A stretch of 64,000 nucleotides of DNA. Source: Methylophilaceae bacterium 11. Its GTDB lineage: Bacteria; Pseudomonadota; Gammaproteobacteria; Burkholderiales; Methylophilaceae. The translations under genes were made by a program, and so were the position numbers. Of this stretch, positions 45,850 to 54,895 are shown piece after piece. Positions within the stretch are counted from its first letter, which is position 1, and each line of letters starts with the position of its first letter. Location of the stretch: the NCBI GenBank assembly GCA_000525025.1, contig JCKJ01000001.1, positions 2,480,001 through 2,544,000 of the forward strand, given 5' to 3'. Under the pieces are notes generated by a model, which was not told where the DNA came from, made no database searches, and saw nothing but the letters and a program-made list of their open reading frames with translations.

Positions 45850-46481
45850 TTCACACTAACCTTTTTATCAGCAGATTTTCTTGCACTAATTTCTGATGAA
45901 TCTAAATATCGATACGTTTTCGCCACCGCTTCTAATACTAGGCGTCCGTCTTTAGTTTCTTTGCTCGCTGGCTGAATAATTAAATTATTCAAAGTAACAA
46001 TTCTAGGTAACTTCGATACGTCTGTGGCGAATGCACCCAAATCGTGATACCCGCCTAAGACTTTGATTTGAATTGGCATTTCAGCATAGAATTCAGCCAC
46101 TGTTTCTTGCCCTGGCTTGAATAGCTCAAACTCCAAACCACGCCCCAACCCCGCTTGGTTAACATCAGTCAGCAAACCGTCCATTTCAGATTTGTCTGGC
46201 AACTGTTTGAGCAATGCACCAAAGGTTTTTTCAATCTCTACCATTTGCTGTCTATAGGCGTCAATTTTGATTGCTTGACTCTTTTTTGTAAGAAAAACTG
46301 TTCTTAGCTCTTTTTCTTTCTCAACCGACTGATCCAACTCATCTAGCGCAGGACTCCACATAAACCAATACCCAAGCCCAACGAGCACCAAACCAAGCAC
46401 ACCAAGCAACACCGCCTTAATTGAAAACGGCAGGCTTCCAACATTTTGCAGGTCTATATTATTAAAATCTTCTAACTTCAT
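45846..46481 (-). CDS. pilO: Type IV pilus alignment protein PilO
   Basis: PilO is an inner-membrane protein that dimerises with PilN. The 211-residue product has one membrane helix at about 25-45 (AVLLGVLGLVLVGLGYWFMW), a coiled coil at about 50-100 (LDQSVEKEKELRTVFLTKKS) and a ferredoxin-like domain with LLTDVNQAGLGRGLEFELFK and IKVLGGYHDLGAFATDVSKL. It overlaps pilN by four bases and pilP by four. Confidence 0.95.
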   Translation of the reverse strand: MKLEDFNNIDLQNVGSLPFSIKAVLLGVLGLVLVGLGYWFMWSPALDELDQSVEKEKELRTVFLTKKSQAIKIDAYRQQMVEIEKTFGALLKQLPDKSEMDGLLTDVNQAGLGRGLEFELFKPGQETVAEFYAEMPIQIKVLGGYHDLGAFATDVSKLPRIVTLNNLIIQPASKETKDGRLVLEAVAKTYRYLDSSEISARKSADKKVSVK

Positions 46482-47071
46482 GGGTTAGCCCCCTGTTTTT
46501 TTGCTTGCGCATCTTTCTCGGCATCCACTTGTGGTGCCCGCAAATTCACATTCAGCGTAAATTCATTTTGCTTCAAGTTGTTGACTGTAACGGCCTTGAT
46601 TTCAACAAGACTTGGTGACTCCATCCATGTGGAGGCTGTTAAATTACGCACTAAGGTGGCTACACGTGCATTGGTATCGGCAGACCCTTGAATTTCAATG
46701 GCACTGCCTTGCTGCTTAATGCTGCGAATGAATACACCTTCAGGCAACTGCCGCGCGACTTCGTCCAGCACAACAACGGCCTGACTACGGTTAGTCTGTA
46801 AGTTTTCTACGATTTGTTTACGCTCTAGTACCGAGTTAATTTGGTCTTTCAGTGCTTTGATGTCTTTAATCTCGCTATCTAGCTTAACAATTGCATCATC
46901 CAATCTTCTGTTGCGATCATCTTGGGCATCTTTTCTGGCATTGATAACTGACCAACCCATAAATACCAATGCAGACGCAAGCACCACAGTACCCAGCGCC
47001 ATCAGGCCGAATTGTCTTTGTTTCTCAGCACGCTTAACCTGGCGATGTGGTAATAAATTAATACGAACCAT
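46478..47071 (-). CDS. pilN: Type IV pilus alignment protein PilN
   Basis: From ATG 47071 (TAATG overlap with the pilM stop) the protein has 197 residues and begins MVRINLLPHRQVKRAEKQRQ, in which INLLPHR is the conserved cytoplasmic peptide that binds PilM. A membrane helix at about 22-42 is followed by a coiled coil and a ferredoxin-like domain. A longer in-frame reading inside pilM is not supported. Confidence 0.95.
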   Translation of the reverse strand: MVRINLLPHRQVKRAEKQRQFGLMALGTVVLASALVFMGWSVINARKDAQDDRNRRLDDAIVKLDSEIKDIKALKDQINSVLERKQIVENLQTNRSQAVVVLDEVARQLPEGVFIRSIKQQGSAIEIQGSADTNARVATLVRNLTASTWMESPSLVEIKAVTVNNLKQNEFTLNVNLRAPQVDAEKDAQAKKQGANP

Positions 47072-48159
47072 TAATCTACCCCTCTCATTGCCAACCCACA
47101 TGCAATCAACAAGGCAGGGGCATCCACTGCAAGTTGCTGTTGTTTAACACGACTGCCCATGGCCATTTTTTGAAACGGGTTTGCAATCATCACATTGACT
47201 TGCGTACGGTCTTGTACTGCCACATCCGCGCCTTTAATAGAGGCACATCCACCCGCCAGTACAATATGGTCTACTTTGTTGTATTGAGTAGAGCTCGTAA
47301 AAAATTGCAGCGCACGCGCCACTTCAGTAGAAAGCGATAATACGAATGGATTTAACACTTCCTCTTCGTAGCTCTCTGGCAAGCCACCTTTGCGTTTTGC
47401 AATCTCAGACTCTTCTGTCGACAAGCCAAAGCGACGTTGAATTTCTTGTGTGAGTAAACTGCCGCCAAAATTCTGTTCTCGAATATACACAGACTGATTA
47501 TCGTGCAAGACATTGATGTGCATCATGTTGGCACCGATATCGACAATCATCACTGTTTGATCTTTACCGGCATTTGGCAATTGACTTGCAATGAAGGTGT
47601 AAGCGGACTCTGTTGCGTAAGTTTCAACATCCATCACCATGACTTTTAAACCCGCTTCCTCTGCGGCAGCCACGCGATCTTCAATTTTTTCCTTGCGGGA
47701 AGCTGCAATCAGCACTTCAACTTCATCCGGGCTATTGATAGCGGGACCGATGACTTGAAAATCAATATTGACTTCATCTAACGAGAATGGGATGTACTGA
47801 TTGGCTTCAGCTTCCACCTGAGACTCCATCTCATCTTCACGGAGCCCAGATTGCATCAGCACTTTTTTAGTAATCACTGCGGCGGAAGGCAATGCTAAGG
47901 CAGCACGCTTTTCTCGGCTGTTCAGCAGTTTCCAAGCAAGTCGAACAGATTCGGACACTTGTTCCAACCCACTGATATTGCCTTCAACAATTGCGTCTTT
48001 CGCAATAGAGGCTACAGCATAGCCTTCTAATCGATAAACGCCTTTTGCACTTGAGGACAATTCAACCATCTTGACGGCAGATGAACTGATATCAACGCCA
48101 ATCAGCGGAGGGGTTTTATCGTTAAAAAAGTCGAATTTCAAATTGAAATTCCCTTTCAT
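47071..48159 (-). CDS. pilM: Type IV pilus assembly ATPase-like protein PilM
   Basis: PilM is an actin-like (FtsA/ASKHA fold) cytoplasmic protein that binds the PilN tail. The 362-residue product has the phosphate-1 motif IGVDISSSAVKMVELS, the segment VMIVDIGANMMHINVLHD, GGSLLTQEIQRRFGLSTEES, and IVLAGGCASIKGADVAVQD. It is the first gene of pilMNOPQ and divergent from mrcA over a 198-base gap that holds both promoters; I see no clear consensus promoter in that gap. Confidence 0.96.
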   Translation of the reverse strand: MKGNFNLKFDFFNDKTPPLIGVDISSSAVKMVELSSSAKGVYRLEGYAVASIAKDAIVEGNISGLEQVSESVRLAWKLLNSREKRAALALPSAAVITKKVLMQSGLREDEMESQVEAEANQYIPFSLDEVNIDFQVIGPAINSPDEVEVLIAASRKEKIEDRVAAAEEAGLKVMVMDVETYATESAYTFIASQLPNAGKDQTVMIVDIGANMMHINVLHDNQSVYIREQNFGGSLLTQEIQRRFGLSTEESEIAKRKGGLPESYEEEVLNPFVLSLSTEVARALQFFTSSTQYNKVDHIVLAGGCASIKGADVAVQDRTQVNVMIANPFQKMAMGSRVKQQQLAVDAPALLIACGLAMRGVD

Positions 48160-48357
48160 TTATCGTTAGTTACGAACAATTGCAATAATTTACATTAAAT
48201 CCTAACAACAACATTATGCAGTGTAAAGCAATTTATTTCTAAGCAAAGTTTAATTATGGTTTTTTTGTGAAAGTGTTAACAATTTGCTACAGTCTAAAAT
48301 TGCTAAATTGCATTACAATTACAGAACTAGATACAGTTTCAACTCAAGAAGCAGTTT

Positions 48358-50844
48358 ATGAGCCCAAAAAAGTGGTGGCATTTTTTAATTTTGTTTGTCG
48401 TTGTTGGCACCCTAGTGTTAACTGCATTAACAGCTCTTGCTGTTTCTATTATCTATCCGACACTTCCTTCTTTAGAAATCCTAACCAACTATCGCCCCAA
48501 GCTATCACTTAAAATCTACTCGGCTGAAGGCGCATTGATTGGTGAGTTCGGCGAAGAGCGGCGCGCATTTGTCAAAATTGAGAATGTACCCGCTTCCATG
48601 AAAGATGCAGTACTTGCCATTGAAGATCGCCGCTTTTATCAACATAACGGCATTGATACCAAAGGCATCGTCCGCGCTATCCGCAATAACGTGATGGGGG
48701 TGAGCCATGAAGGTGCCAGTACCATTACCATGCAAGTGGCTAAAAACTTCTTTAGCCAACCCGGTGGCAAGCGTGACATGATCACCAAAATCAAAGAGGC
48801 CTTGCTGGCCATCAAAATTGAGAAAACTATCAGCAAAGATCAGATTCTTGAGCTATATCTCAATCAGATTTATTTGGGCCAGCGCTCGTATGGCTTTGCT
48901 GCTGCTTCTCAGGTGTATTTTGGTAAACAACTGAAAGACCTGAATTTGGCTGAAGCGGCGCTATTGGCGGGCATGCCTAAAGCACCTTCTCGCTACAATC
49001 CATATACGCATGAGAAACGCGCAATGGTACGTCAGAACGAAGTATTGCGAGACATGTTGCGTTATGGCTTTATCCAGCAAAACGAATTTGATAAGGCCAT
49101 GAATACCAAATTAAAATTCAAACTGGCCAAATCAGTCAAAAATCTAAGTGCGGATTATGTTGCGGAAATTGTACGTATTTCCATGTTCAACCGTTACGGC
49201 GAAGACATTTACCAGAGCGGCTATAAGGTCTACACCACCATCAAAAAATCCAATCAAGAAGCAGCTAACGCAGCGGTAGTGCAAGGCATCATTGATTACG
49301 AACTCAGACATGGTTACCGCGGACCAGAAAAAACCATTGCAATCAACACCAATGGCGACCTGAAAACGTTTGCAGTGACTGCACTGGATGAGATTGAGGA
49401 ATACAATCGCTTTGTTCCTGCGTTGGTCACACAAGTCAGCAAAAAATCCATTTCTGCCATTACTAAATCCGGTGATAACCTAGAAATCACTGGTGCAGGC
49501 TTAAAACTGATTGAGAAACACCTGCTGAGTAAAGTGGAAACCCCACAGGCAGTGAAAGTCGGTGCCATTATTCGCGTAACCAAATTAAATGGTGAGTGGA
49601 TTGTGGTGCAATTGCCACAAGTGGAAGCTTCGCTGATTGCGCTGAACCCTGAAACCGGTGCGGTCAACGCTTTGATTGGCGGTTTTGATTTTACGCGCAG
49701 CAAGTTTAATCACGTCACACAGGCATGGCGTCAGCCGGGCTCAAGCTTTAAACCTTTTGTCTATTCTGCGGCCATCGAAAAAGGATTCACACCCGCGTCT
49801 GTTGTGGATGATGCACCATTCTCACTTTCGGCAGAAGAAGTTGGCAGTCGTGAAAGTTGGGAGCCGCACAACTTCGATGACAAATATTCCGGCCCAATTC
49901 GCTTACGTACTGCACTGACAAAATCTAAAAACATGGTCTCTATCCGGGTATTGCAAGCAATTGGTCCGCGTTATGCGCAAAGCTACATTACAAAATTCGG
50001 ATTTAATCCTAAAGATCACCCCGCGTATTTGGCCATGGCACTGGGGGCAGGTTCTACCACCTCATGGCAGTTGGCAGCCGGTTATGCGGTATTTGCCAAC
50101 AGCGGTTATCAGGTTAAACCGTATTTAATCAGTAAAATTGTGGATAGCGATGGCCGCGTGGTTGAGTCAGTCGATCCAACCAAACATATTTCCGCTTACC
50201 GCGTCATAGATCAGCGTAATGCCTTCCTCATGACCTCCATGATGCAAGACGTGATTAACCTAGGCACTGCAAGACAAGCCAACGTTCTGGGTAGAAGCGA
50301 TATTGCTGGTAAGACTGGCACCACCAACAATCAAATGGATGTTTGGTTTGCAGGGTTTAACCCAAAAGAGGTCGCTGTGGCTTGGATGGGTTACGACAGC
50401 CCTAAATCACTGGGTAGAGATGAAACCGGCGGTAAAGCGGCCTTGCCAATTTGGATTAAATACATGGAATCTGCTTTAAAAGGCGTACCTATTTACCAAT
50501 ATAAAATTCCGCAGGGCGTCGTCAAACTCAAAATCAACCCTGACGATGGCACCTTAGCTGGCGACTTTGATGAAGGGGTGGATGAATATTTTTACCATGA
50601 AAATCCACCGCCATCGGCAAGCTACGATATCCCATCTTTAGAAGGCACCACCGAACAGGATTACGCGCGCCCGAATAGCATGGACATGATTACCAACCCG
50701 ATGCAACCCAATAGCCGTGCTGCGCCAGTTGAAGAACGCAGGCTGGATGGCGCTCAAAAAACAGAAAAACCACGGCGTGAACCAAGTGCCGATAGCGAGA
50801 CAGAAAGCAATCCCCTCAGCCGTATTTTTAATTCTGGGCGCTAA
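48358..50844 (+). CDS. mrcA: Penicillin-binding protein 1A
   Basis: A bifunctional class A PBP of 828 residues: membrane helix at about 10-32, a GT51 transglycosylase at about 55-230 (EDRRFYQHNGIDTKGIVRAI, GASTITMQVAKNFFSQ and ILELYLNQIYLGQRSYGFAA), an OB-like insert, and the transpeptidase at about 420-700 with catalytic Ser in RQPGSSFKPFVYSAAIEKGF, the SKN motif (TKSKNMVS) and KTGTT. The C-terminal tail is Pro/Arg-rich. Divergence from pilMNOPQ is conserved among proteobacteria. Confidence 0.97.
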   Translation: MSPKKWWHFLILFVVVGTLVLTALTALAVSIIYPTLPSLEILTNYRPKLSLKIYSAEGALIGEFGEERRAFVKIENVPASMKDAVLAIEDRRFYQHNGIDTKGIVRAIRNNVMGVSHEGASTITMQVAKNFFSQPGGKRDMITKIKEALLAIKIEKTISKDQILELYLNQIYLGQRSYGFAAASQVYFGKQLKDLNLAEAALLAGMPKAPSRYNPYTHEKRAMVRQNEVLRDMLRYGFIQQNEFDKAMNTKLKFKLAKSVKNLSADYVAEIVRISMFNRYGEDIYQSGYKVYTTIKKSNQEAANAAVVQGIIDYELRHGYRGPEKTIAINTNGDLKTFAVTALDEIEEYNRFVPALVTQVSKKSISAITKSGDNLEITGAGLKLIEKHLLSKVETPQAVKVGAIIRVTKLNGEWIVVQLPQVEASLIALNPETGAVNALIGGFDFTRSKFNHVTQAWRQPGSSFKPFVYSAAIEKGFTPASVVDDAPFSLSAEEVGSRESWEPHNFDDKYSGPIRLRTALTKSKNMVSIRVLQAIGPRYAQSYITKFGFNPKDHPAYLAMALGAGSTTSWQLAAGYAVFANSGYQVKPYLISKIVDSDGRVVESVDPTKHISAYRVIDQRNAFLMTSMMQDVINLGTARQANVLGRSDIAGKTGTTNNQMDVWFAGFNPKEVAVAWMGYDSPKSLGRDETGGKAALPIWIKYMESALKGVPIYQYKIPQGVVKLKINPDDGTLAGDFDEGVDEYFYHENPPPSASYDIPSLEGTTEQDYARPNSMDMITNPMQPNSRAAPVEERRLDGAQKTEKPRREPSADSETESNPLSRIFNSGR

Positions 50845-50846
50845 AC

Positions 50847-51479
50847 ATGGCAAGAGAGAATGTCGAACAACTGCGCCAATTGATTGCTCAAGCAGCAGCT
50901 CGCATGATGGCTGAAGATGGCATTCATGACTTTGCCTACGCTAAAAAAAAAGCAGGGCGTCAGCTTGGTGTGATTGAGAATGGTGCACTGCCCAGCAATG
51001 CTGAGATCGAACAAGAAATCCGGCTGTATCATGAAATCTACAATGCAGACGAACAACCGCTAGAGTTAAATAAGCTGAGAAAAGCGGCTCTCGCGACCAT
51101 GCAATTATTCGAGCGATTCAATCCACATCTGACCGGTAGCGTGCTAGATGGTACCGCGGGAAAATACGCACAGACCGATATTTATCTATTTGCAGACAGT
51201 GCTAAAGAAGTTGAAATCTTCTTGCTCAACCAGCAAATCCCTTTTGAGAGCAGCGAAAAGGCTTATCGAATTTCTGACAAACCCAGCAAGGATAAAAAAG
51301 ATAAAGTGCGCAAAACCGTACAAGTCTTTACGCTGGAAACTGAATTCGGGATTCAAAAACTCAGCGTGTTTGAGTATGATGATATGCGCATTGCCACCAA
51401 ACGCACGAGCGACGGCAGCAACGCTGATAGAGCAGCCATTCCAGAAGTGATGGAACTGCTGAGACAACCTGTGCTCTAA
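50847..51479 (+). CDS. Conserved hypothetical protein, possible nucleotidyltransferase fold
   Basis: A 210-residue soluble protein starting two bases after the mrcA stop, so probably translated with it. The N-terminal half is helical, with AAARMMAEDGIHDFAYAKKK. The middle segment HLTGSVLDGTAGKYAQTDIY, followed by LFADSAKEVEIFLL, resembles the strand-G-S-x-h...D-x-D/Y core of nucleotidyltransferase folds, though the acidic pair is incomplete (TDIYLF). The C-terminus has FEYDDMRIATKRTSDGSNAD. I do not recognise a characterised family, and catalytic activity is doubtful. Confidence 0.72.
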   Translation: MARENVEQLRQLIAQAAARMMAEDGIHDFAYAKKKAGRQLGVIENGALPSNAEIEQEIRLYHEIYNADEQPLELNKLRKAALATMQLFERFNPHLTGSVLDGTAGKYAQTDIYLFADSAKEVEIFLLNQQIPFESSEKAYRISDKPSKDKKDKVRKTVQVFTLETEFGIQKLSVFEYDDMRIATKRTSDGSNADRAAIPEVMELLRQPVL

Positions 51480-51663
51480 TCGCTGATTGCTTTGTCTCAA
51501 ATGGTGAGCAACATATATCGCCATGATGCGTTTTAGCCAATTATTCGCAATCAACCTTATCCGCTTTAACAACCCATTACACGTTTTAATTTGTGGTGTA
51601 CCATCTTTATCAGCACTACTCTCAATCTTTACGATGCGTGTGTAACCAAGAAAATAATAAAAC

Positions 51664-53361
51664 ATGGAACATAACATTACACTCATTTCTACCATTGCCT
51701 CGGGCTTTGGGCTTGCCTTAATTTTTGGCTTCATTGCCGAGCGCCTAAAACTGTCTGCATTGGTGGGCTATTTAGTGGCGGGTATTTTAATTGGTCCTGC
51801 CACACCAGGATTTGTTGCCGATGTCCATATTGCCTCACAACTCTCTGAAATTGGCGTGATGCTGCTGATGTTTGGCGTAGGCTTACACTTCTCAATCAAT
51901 GACCTCATGGCCGTGCGCCGCATTGCTATCCCCGGTGCGATTGTACAAATGACGATGGCCACGTTGCTTGGTATGTACCTTACCCATCTATGGGGTTGGA
52001 CACTCGGTGAAGGGCTTGTATTCGGCCTAGCATTGTCCTGCGCAAGCACGGTTGTGTTGTTACGTGCGCTTGAGTCCAGAAATATGCTGGAGAGCATGAA
52101 CGGTAAAATCACGGTGGGGTGGCTGGTGGTAGAAGACCTGCTCACCGTATTGGTGTTGGTGTTGCTTCCGCCAATGGCAGGCTTGCTGGGTGGCAGTGTT
52201 GCAGAAACCTCTGACACGCCACTATGGCAAACCATCGGCATTACCCTGTTGCAAGTGGTCGGCTTTATTCTGATGATGTTGGTTGTTGGTAAGCGCGTGC
52301 TGCCTTGGCTGCTGTGGCACATAGCCAAAACTGGCTCACGCGAATTATTTACCTTATCGGTTATCTCTACCGCCATTGGCATTGCCTACGGTGCTTCCGT
52401 GTTATTTAACGTCTCATTTGCACTGGGTGCGTTCTTTGCCGGCATGGTGATGCGAGAATCAGAGTTTAGCCATCGCGCCGCCGAAGAATCGTTACCGTTA
52501 CGCGATGCGTTTGCCGTGCTATTTTTCGTCTCGGTCGGCATGTTATTTCAGCCATCGATTCTTATTGAGCAACCATTGAATGTATTGGCAACCGTGGGCG
52601 TAATCATCATTGGCAAATCACTGGCAGCCATGGCCATCACACTGGCTTTCCGCTATCCGCTGAATAGCGCACTGATTGTTGCCGCCAGCCTGGCACAAAT
52701 TGGTGAGTTCTCCTTTATTTTGGCCGGGCTGGGGCTATCATTAGGCTTGCTTCCGGCAGAAGGCATGAGTTTGATTTTGGCCGCAGCACTGATTTCGATT
52801 GCGCTTAACCCATTGCTATTCTCCGCCATCCAACCCTTTAAGAAATGGCTCATCGACATTTCCAAAACTGCCAGTGATTTGGAAAAGCGCACCGACCCAT
52901 TTGCCGAACTACCGATGAGTACCGAACGCAAGTATCTGGAAGGGCAGATTGTATTGGTTGGCTATGGCAGAGTAGGCAAGCGTATCGCCAACGCACTGCT
53001 GTCCAGCAACATTCCGTTTGTGATAGCTGAAGAGAATCGCGAAATCGTCGAAAATTTGCGTAAAGCAGGTATCCCAGCGGTTTCTGGCAATGCGGCTGAC
53101 CCCAGTGTGCTGATTCAAGCACATATTGCTAACGCTTCTATGCTGGTAGTGGCCACACCCGATACCATTGACGTAAGAAAGATGGTCACCACGGCTAAAT
53201 TACTGCGGCCAGAAATTCAAATTGTATTGAGAACACATAGTGAAGATGAGTCAGAACGTCTCCGCAAAGAAGATATCGGCCGTGTATTTTATGGCGAGGA
53301 AGAGTTGGCCAACGGCATGTGCAAACATATTTTGGCGCAGTACGCACCTAAATCCGCTTGA
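51664..53361 (+). CDS. Kef/YbaL-type cation:proton antiporter (CPA2 family)
   Basis: A 565-residue protein with 12-13 membrane helices in the Na/H exchanger fold at about 5-385 (ALVGYLVAGILIGPATPGFV, and LALSCASTVVLLRALESRNM) and a C-terminal TrkA-N/RCK domain at about 415-530 (GQIVLVGYGRVGKRIANALL, with the G-x-G-x-x-G nucleotide motif). Size and order match E. coli YbaL/KefC-type K+ efflux systems. No KefF/KefG-type oxidoreductase is adjacent, so glutathione gating cannot be inferred. It is monocistronic, 184 bases after the previous gene. Confidence 0.92.
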   Translation: MEHNITLISTIASGFGLALIFGFIAERLKLSALVGYLVAGILIGPATPGFVADVHIASQLSEIGVMLLMFGVGLHFSINDLMAVRRIAIPGAIVQMTMATLLGMYLTHLWGWTLGEGLVFGLALSCASTVVLLRALESRNMLESMNGKITVGWLVVEDLLTVLVLVLLPPMAGLLGGSVAETSDTPLWQTIGITLLQVVGFILMMLVVGKRVLPWLLWHIAKTGSRELFTLSVISTAIGIAYGASVLFNVSFALGAFFAGMVMRESEFSHRAAEESLPLRDAFAVLFFVSVGMLFQPSILIEQPLNVLATVGVIIIGKSLAAMAITLAFRYPLNSALIVAASLAQIGEFSFILAGLGLSLGLLPAEGMSLILAAALISIALNPLLFSAIQPFKKWLIDISKTASDLEKRTDPFAELPMSTERKYLEGQIVLVGYGRVGKRIANALLSSNIPFVIAEENREIVENLRKAGIPAVSGNAADPSVLIQAHIANASMLVVATPDTIDVRKMVTTAKLLRPEIQIVLRTHSEDESERLRKEDIGRVFYGEEELANGMCKHILAQYAPKSA

Positions 53362-53365
53362 TACA

Positions 53366-54268
53366 TCAAGACAATCTAGCCTCCGCCAGTACGCTCACTA
53401 AACGATCAAATACCACTCTGACACGTTCAGACACGGGGCCACGTTGCGGGCGATAGACATACACACCCCAAGGGCTGGGCGACTGTTCTGGTAGCACAGC
53501 CAGCAACTTTCCAGCACGTATATGCTCAGCACATGCAAAATCTGGCAACTGAGCAAAGCCGATACCCGCCAGCACTGCTTGTAATTCGGCCTCTGGGTCA
53601 TCGGTAGAAAACACTGGCGCGGTAGGCACACACTCCGGCTCACTGGCAAAATACCAAGGCCACATTCTGCCAGTGTTCTGATCAATTAACCCGGTATAAG
53701 GCATTTGACATAAATCACTGACTTGCTGAGGAGTGCCATAGCGCTCAATGAGTGCAGGTGCGCCTACGATAGAGAACTTTACATCTCTAACCCGCCTAGC
53801 CACATGGCGACTATTACCAAACACACCCACACGTACGCCAATATCCATTTGGTCAGCCACCACGTTATCAATCAAATCAGAGAATCTTAAATCCAATTGA
53901 ATACTGGGATATTCTTGGGATAACGCAATTAAGGCAGGTAACAGAAATTGGCGCCCAAACGCATTGGGCATGGTGATTTTGACCGAGCCCTCGATACTCT
54001 GTTTAGCTGAGCCCTTATTCGTCTCGAACAAAGCATCCACTTGATCAATCACGCCGACACATTTTTGTGCCATTTGTCGGCCAAATTCAGTAATAGTGGT
54101 ATTGCGTGTACTACGGTAGAACAACGGCTCGCCTAATTGCTCTTCAAACTCTTTAATGGCACGCGTGACTGATTGTGGCGACACGCCCAAACGCACAGAC
54201 GCATCTTTAAAGTTGGCAGACTCTGCGACCACCTTAAAAATTCGCAACATCTCTAACTGGTTTTGCAT
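53366..54268 (-). CDS. LysR-family transcriptional regulator
   Basis: A 300-residue regulator with an N-terminal helix-turn-helix at about 18-65 (ASVRLGVSPQSVTRAIKEFE, then QLGEPLFYRSTRNTTITEFG) and a LysR substrate-binding domain at about 90-295. It is divergent from the molybdenum-hydroxylase operon, and a nested palindrome fills the shared promoter region. The inducer is unknown but is probably the substrate or product of that enzyme. It converges with the antiporter gene. Confidence 0.92.
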   Translation of the reverse strand: MQNQLEMLRIFKVVAESANFKDASVRLGVSPQSVTRAIKEFEEQLGEPLFYRSTRNTTITEFGRQMAQKCVGVIDQVDALFETNKGSAKQSIEGSVKITMPNAFGRQFLLPALIALSQEYPSIQLDLRFSDLIDNVVADQMDIGVRVGVFGNSRHVARRVRDVKFSIVGAPALIERYGTPQQVSDLCQMPYTGLIDQNTGRMWPWYFASEPECVPTAPVFSTDDPEAELQAVLAGIGFAQLPDFACAEHIRAGKLLAVLPEQSPSPWGVYVYRPQRGPVSERVRVVFDRLVSVLAEARLS

Positions 54269-54282
54269 GGCAATTCATCCGA

Positions 54283-54317
54283 AATATGGAATTATAAATT
54301 CCAAATTATTCCATATT
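54283..54317. promoter_or_regulatory. Nested palindromic LysR operator region
   Basis: A perfect 10-bp inverted repeat (54283-54292 AATATGGAAT with 54308-54317) with a 15-base spacer encloses a second one, GGAATT-ATA-AATTCC at 54288-54302, so the GGAAT/ATTCC motif occurs three times in 35 bases. It lies 15 bases upstream of the lysR start and 110 bases before the operon, the usual recognition-plus-activation layout for LysR regulators. Confidence 0.7.
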
Positions 54318-54426
54318 ATGAAGGCTTACACTATGCGATTATCTTGTTTACTATGATGCCATGACCAATTTTCCATTTGTCATGCTAGGTAAAGTGTGAC
54401 AAATCAAAAATAAAGGATAACGCACA

Positions 54427-54885
54427 ATGATCAAACTGAATATTAACGGTAAAGATGAAAGCCTAGATGCACCGGAAGACATGCCGATTCTGTGGGCATT
54501 AAGGGATGTGCTGCACATGACCGGCACCAAATTTGGCTGTGGCATGGCGCAGTGTGGTGCCTGCACCGTACATCTGGATGGCCAACCGATTCGCTCCTGC
54601 ATTACACCAGTTTCCATGGCAGCGGGTAAAAAAATCACCACAATCGAAGCCATGCAAGAAGATCAAGTAGGACAAGTGGTACAAGCAGCTTGGCGCGAGA
54701 TTGACGTAGTACAGTGTGGCTACTGTCAGTCTGGTCAAATCATGGCGGCCACTGCCTTGCTCACCACCAATCACAAACCAACAGACGCAGACATAGACGC
54801 CGCCATGAGTGGCAACATCTGTCGCTGCGGTACCTATCCGCGTATTCGTGCAGCCATTCATGCCGCTGCTGAAAAATTAGCATAA
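54427..54885 (+). CDS. (2Fe-2S) subunit of a molybdenum hydroxylase (IorA-like)
   Basis: A 152-residue electron-transfer subunit with two iron-sulfur clusters: the plant-ferredoxin-type CGMAQCGACTVHLDG at about 38-52 with a later CITPVS Cys, and the second cluster domain with CGYCQSGQIM and GNICRCGTYPRIRAAIHAA. This is the small subunit of isoquinoline 1-oxidoreductase-like or aldehyde oxidoreductases. It has no FAD subunit partner here, as in the two-subunit IorAB type. It lies ten bases before the large subunit. Confidence 0.93.
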   Translation: MIKLNINGKDESLDAPEDMPILWALRDVLHMTGTKFGCGMAQCGACTVHLDGQPIRSCITPVSMAAGKKITTIEAMQEDQVGQVVQAAWREIDVVQCGYCQSGQIMAATALLTTNHKPTDADIDAAMSGNICRCGTYPRIRAAIHAAAEKLA

Positions 54886-54895
54886 GGAACCCACC

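Noticed and set aside
51186-51734. 182-codon open frame on the minus strand across the end of the mrcA-linked gene and the antiporter start
   Set aside because: It is antisense to two genes with clear family features or good starts, has no ribosome site and no recognisable domain.
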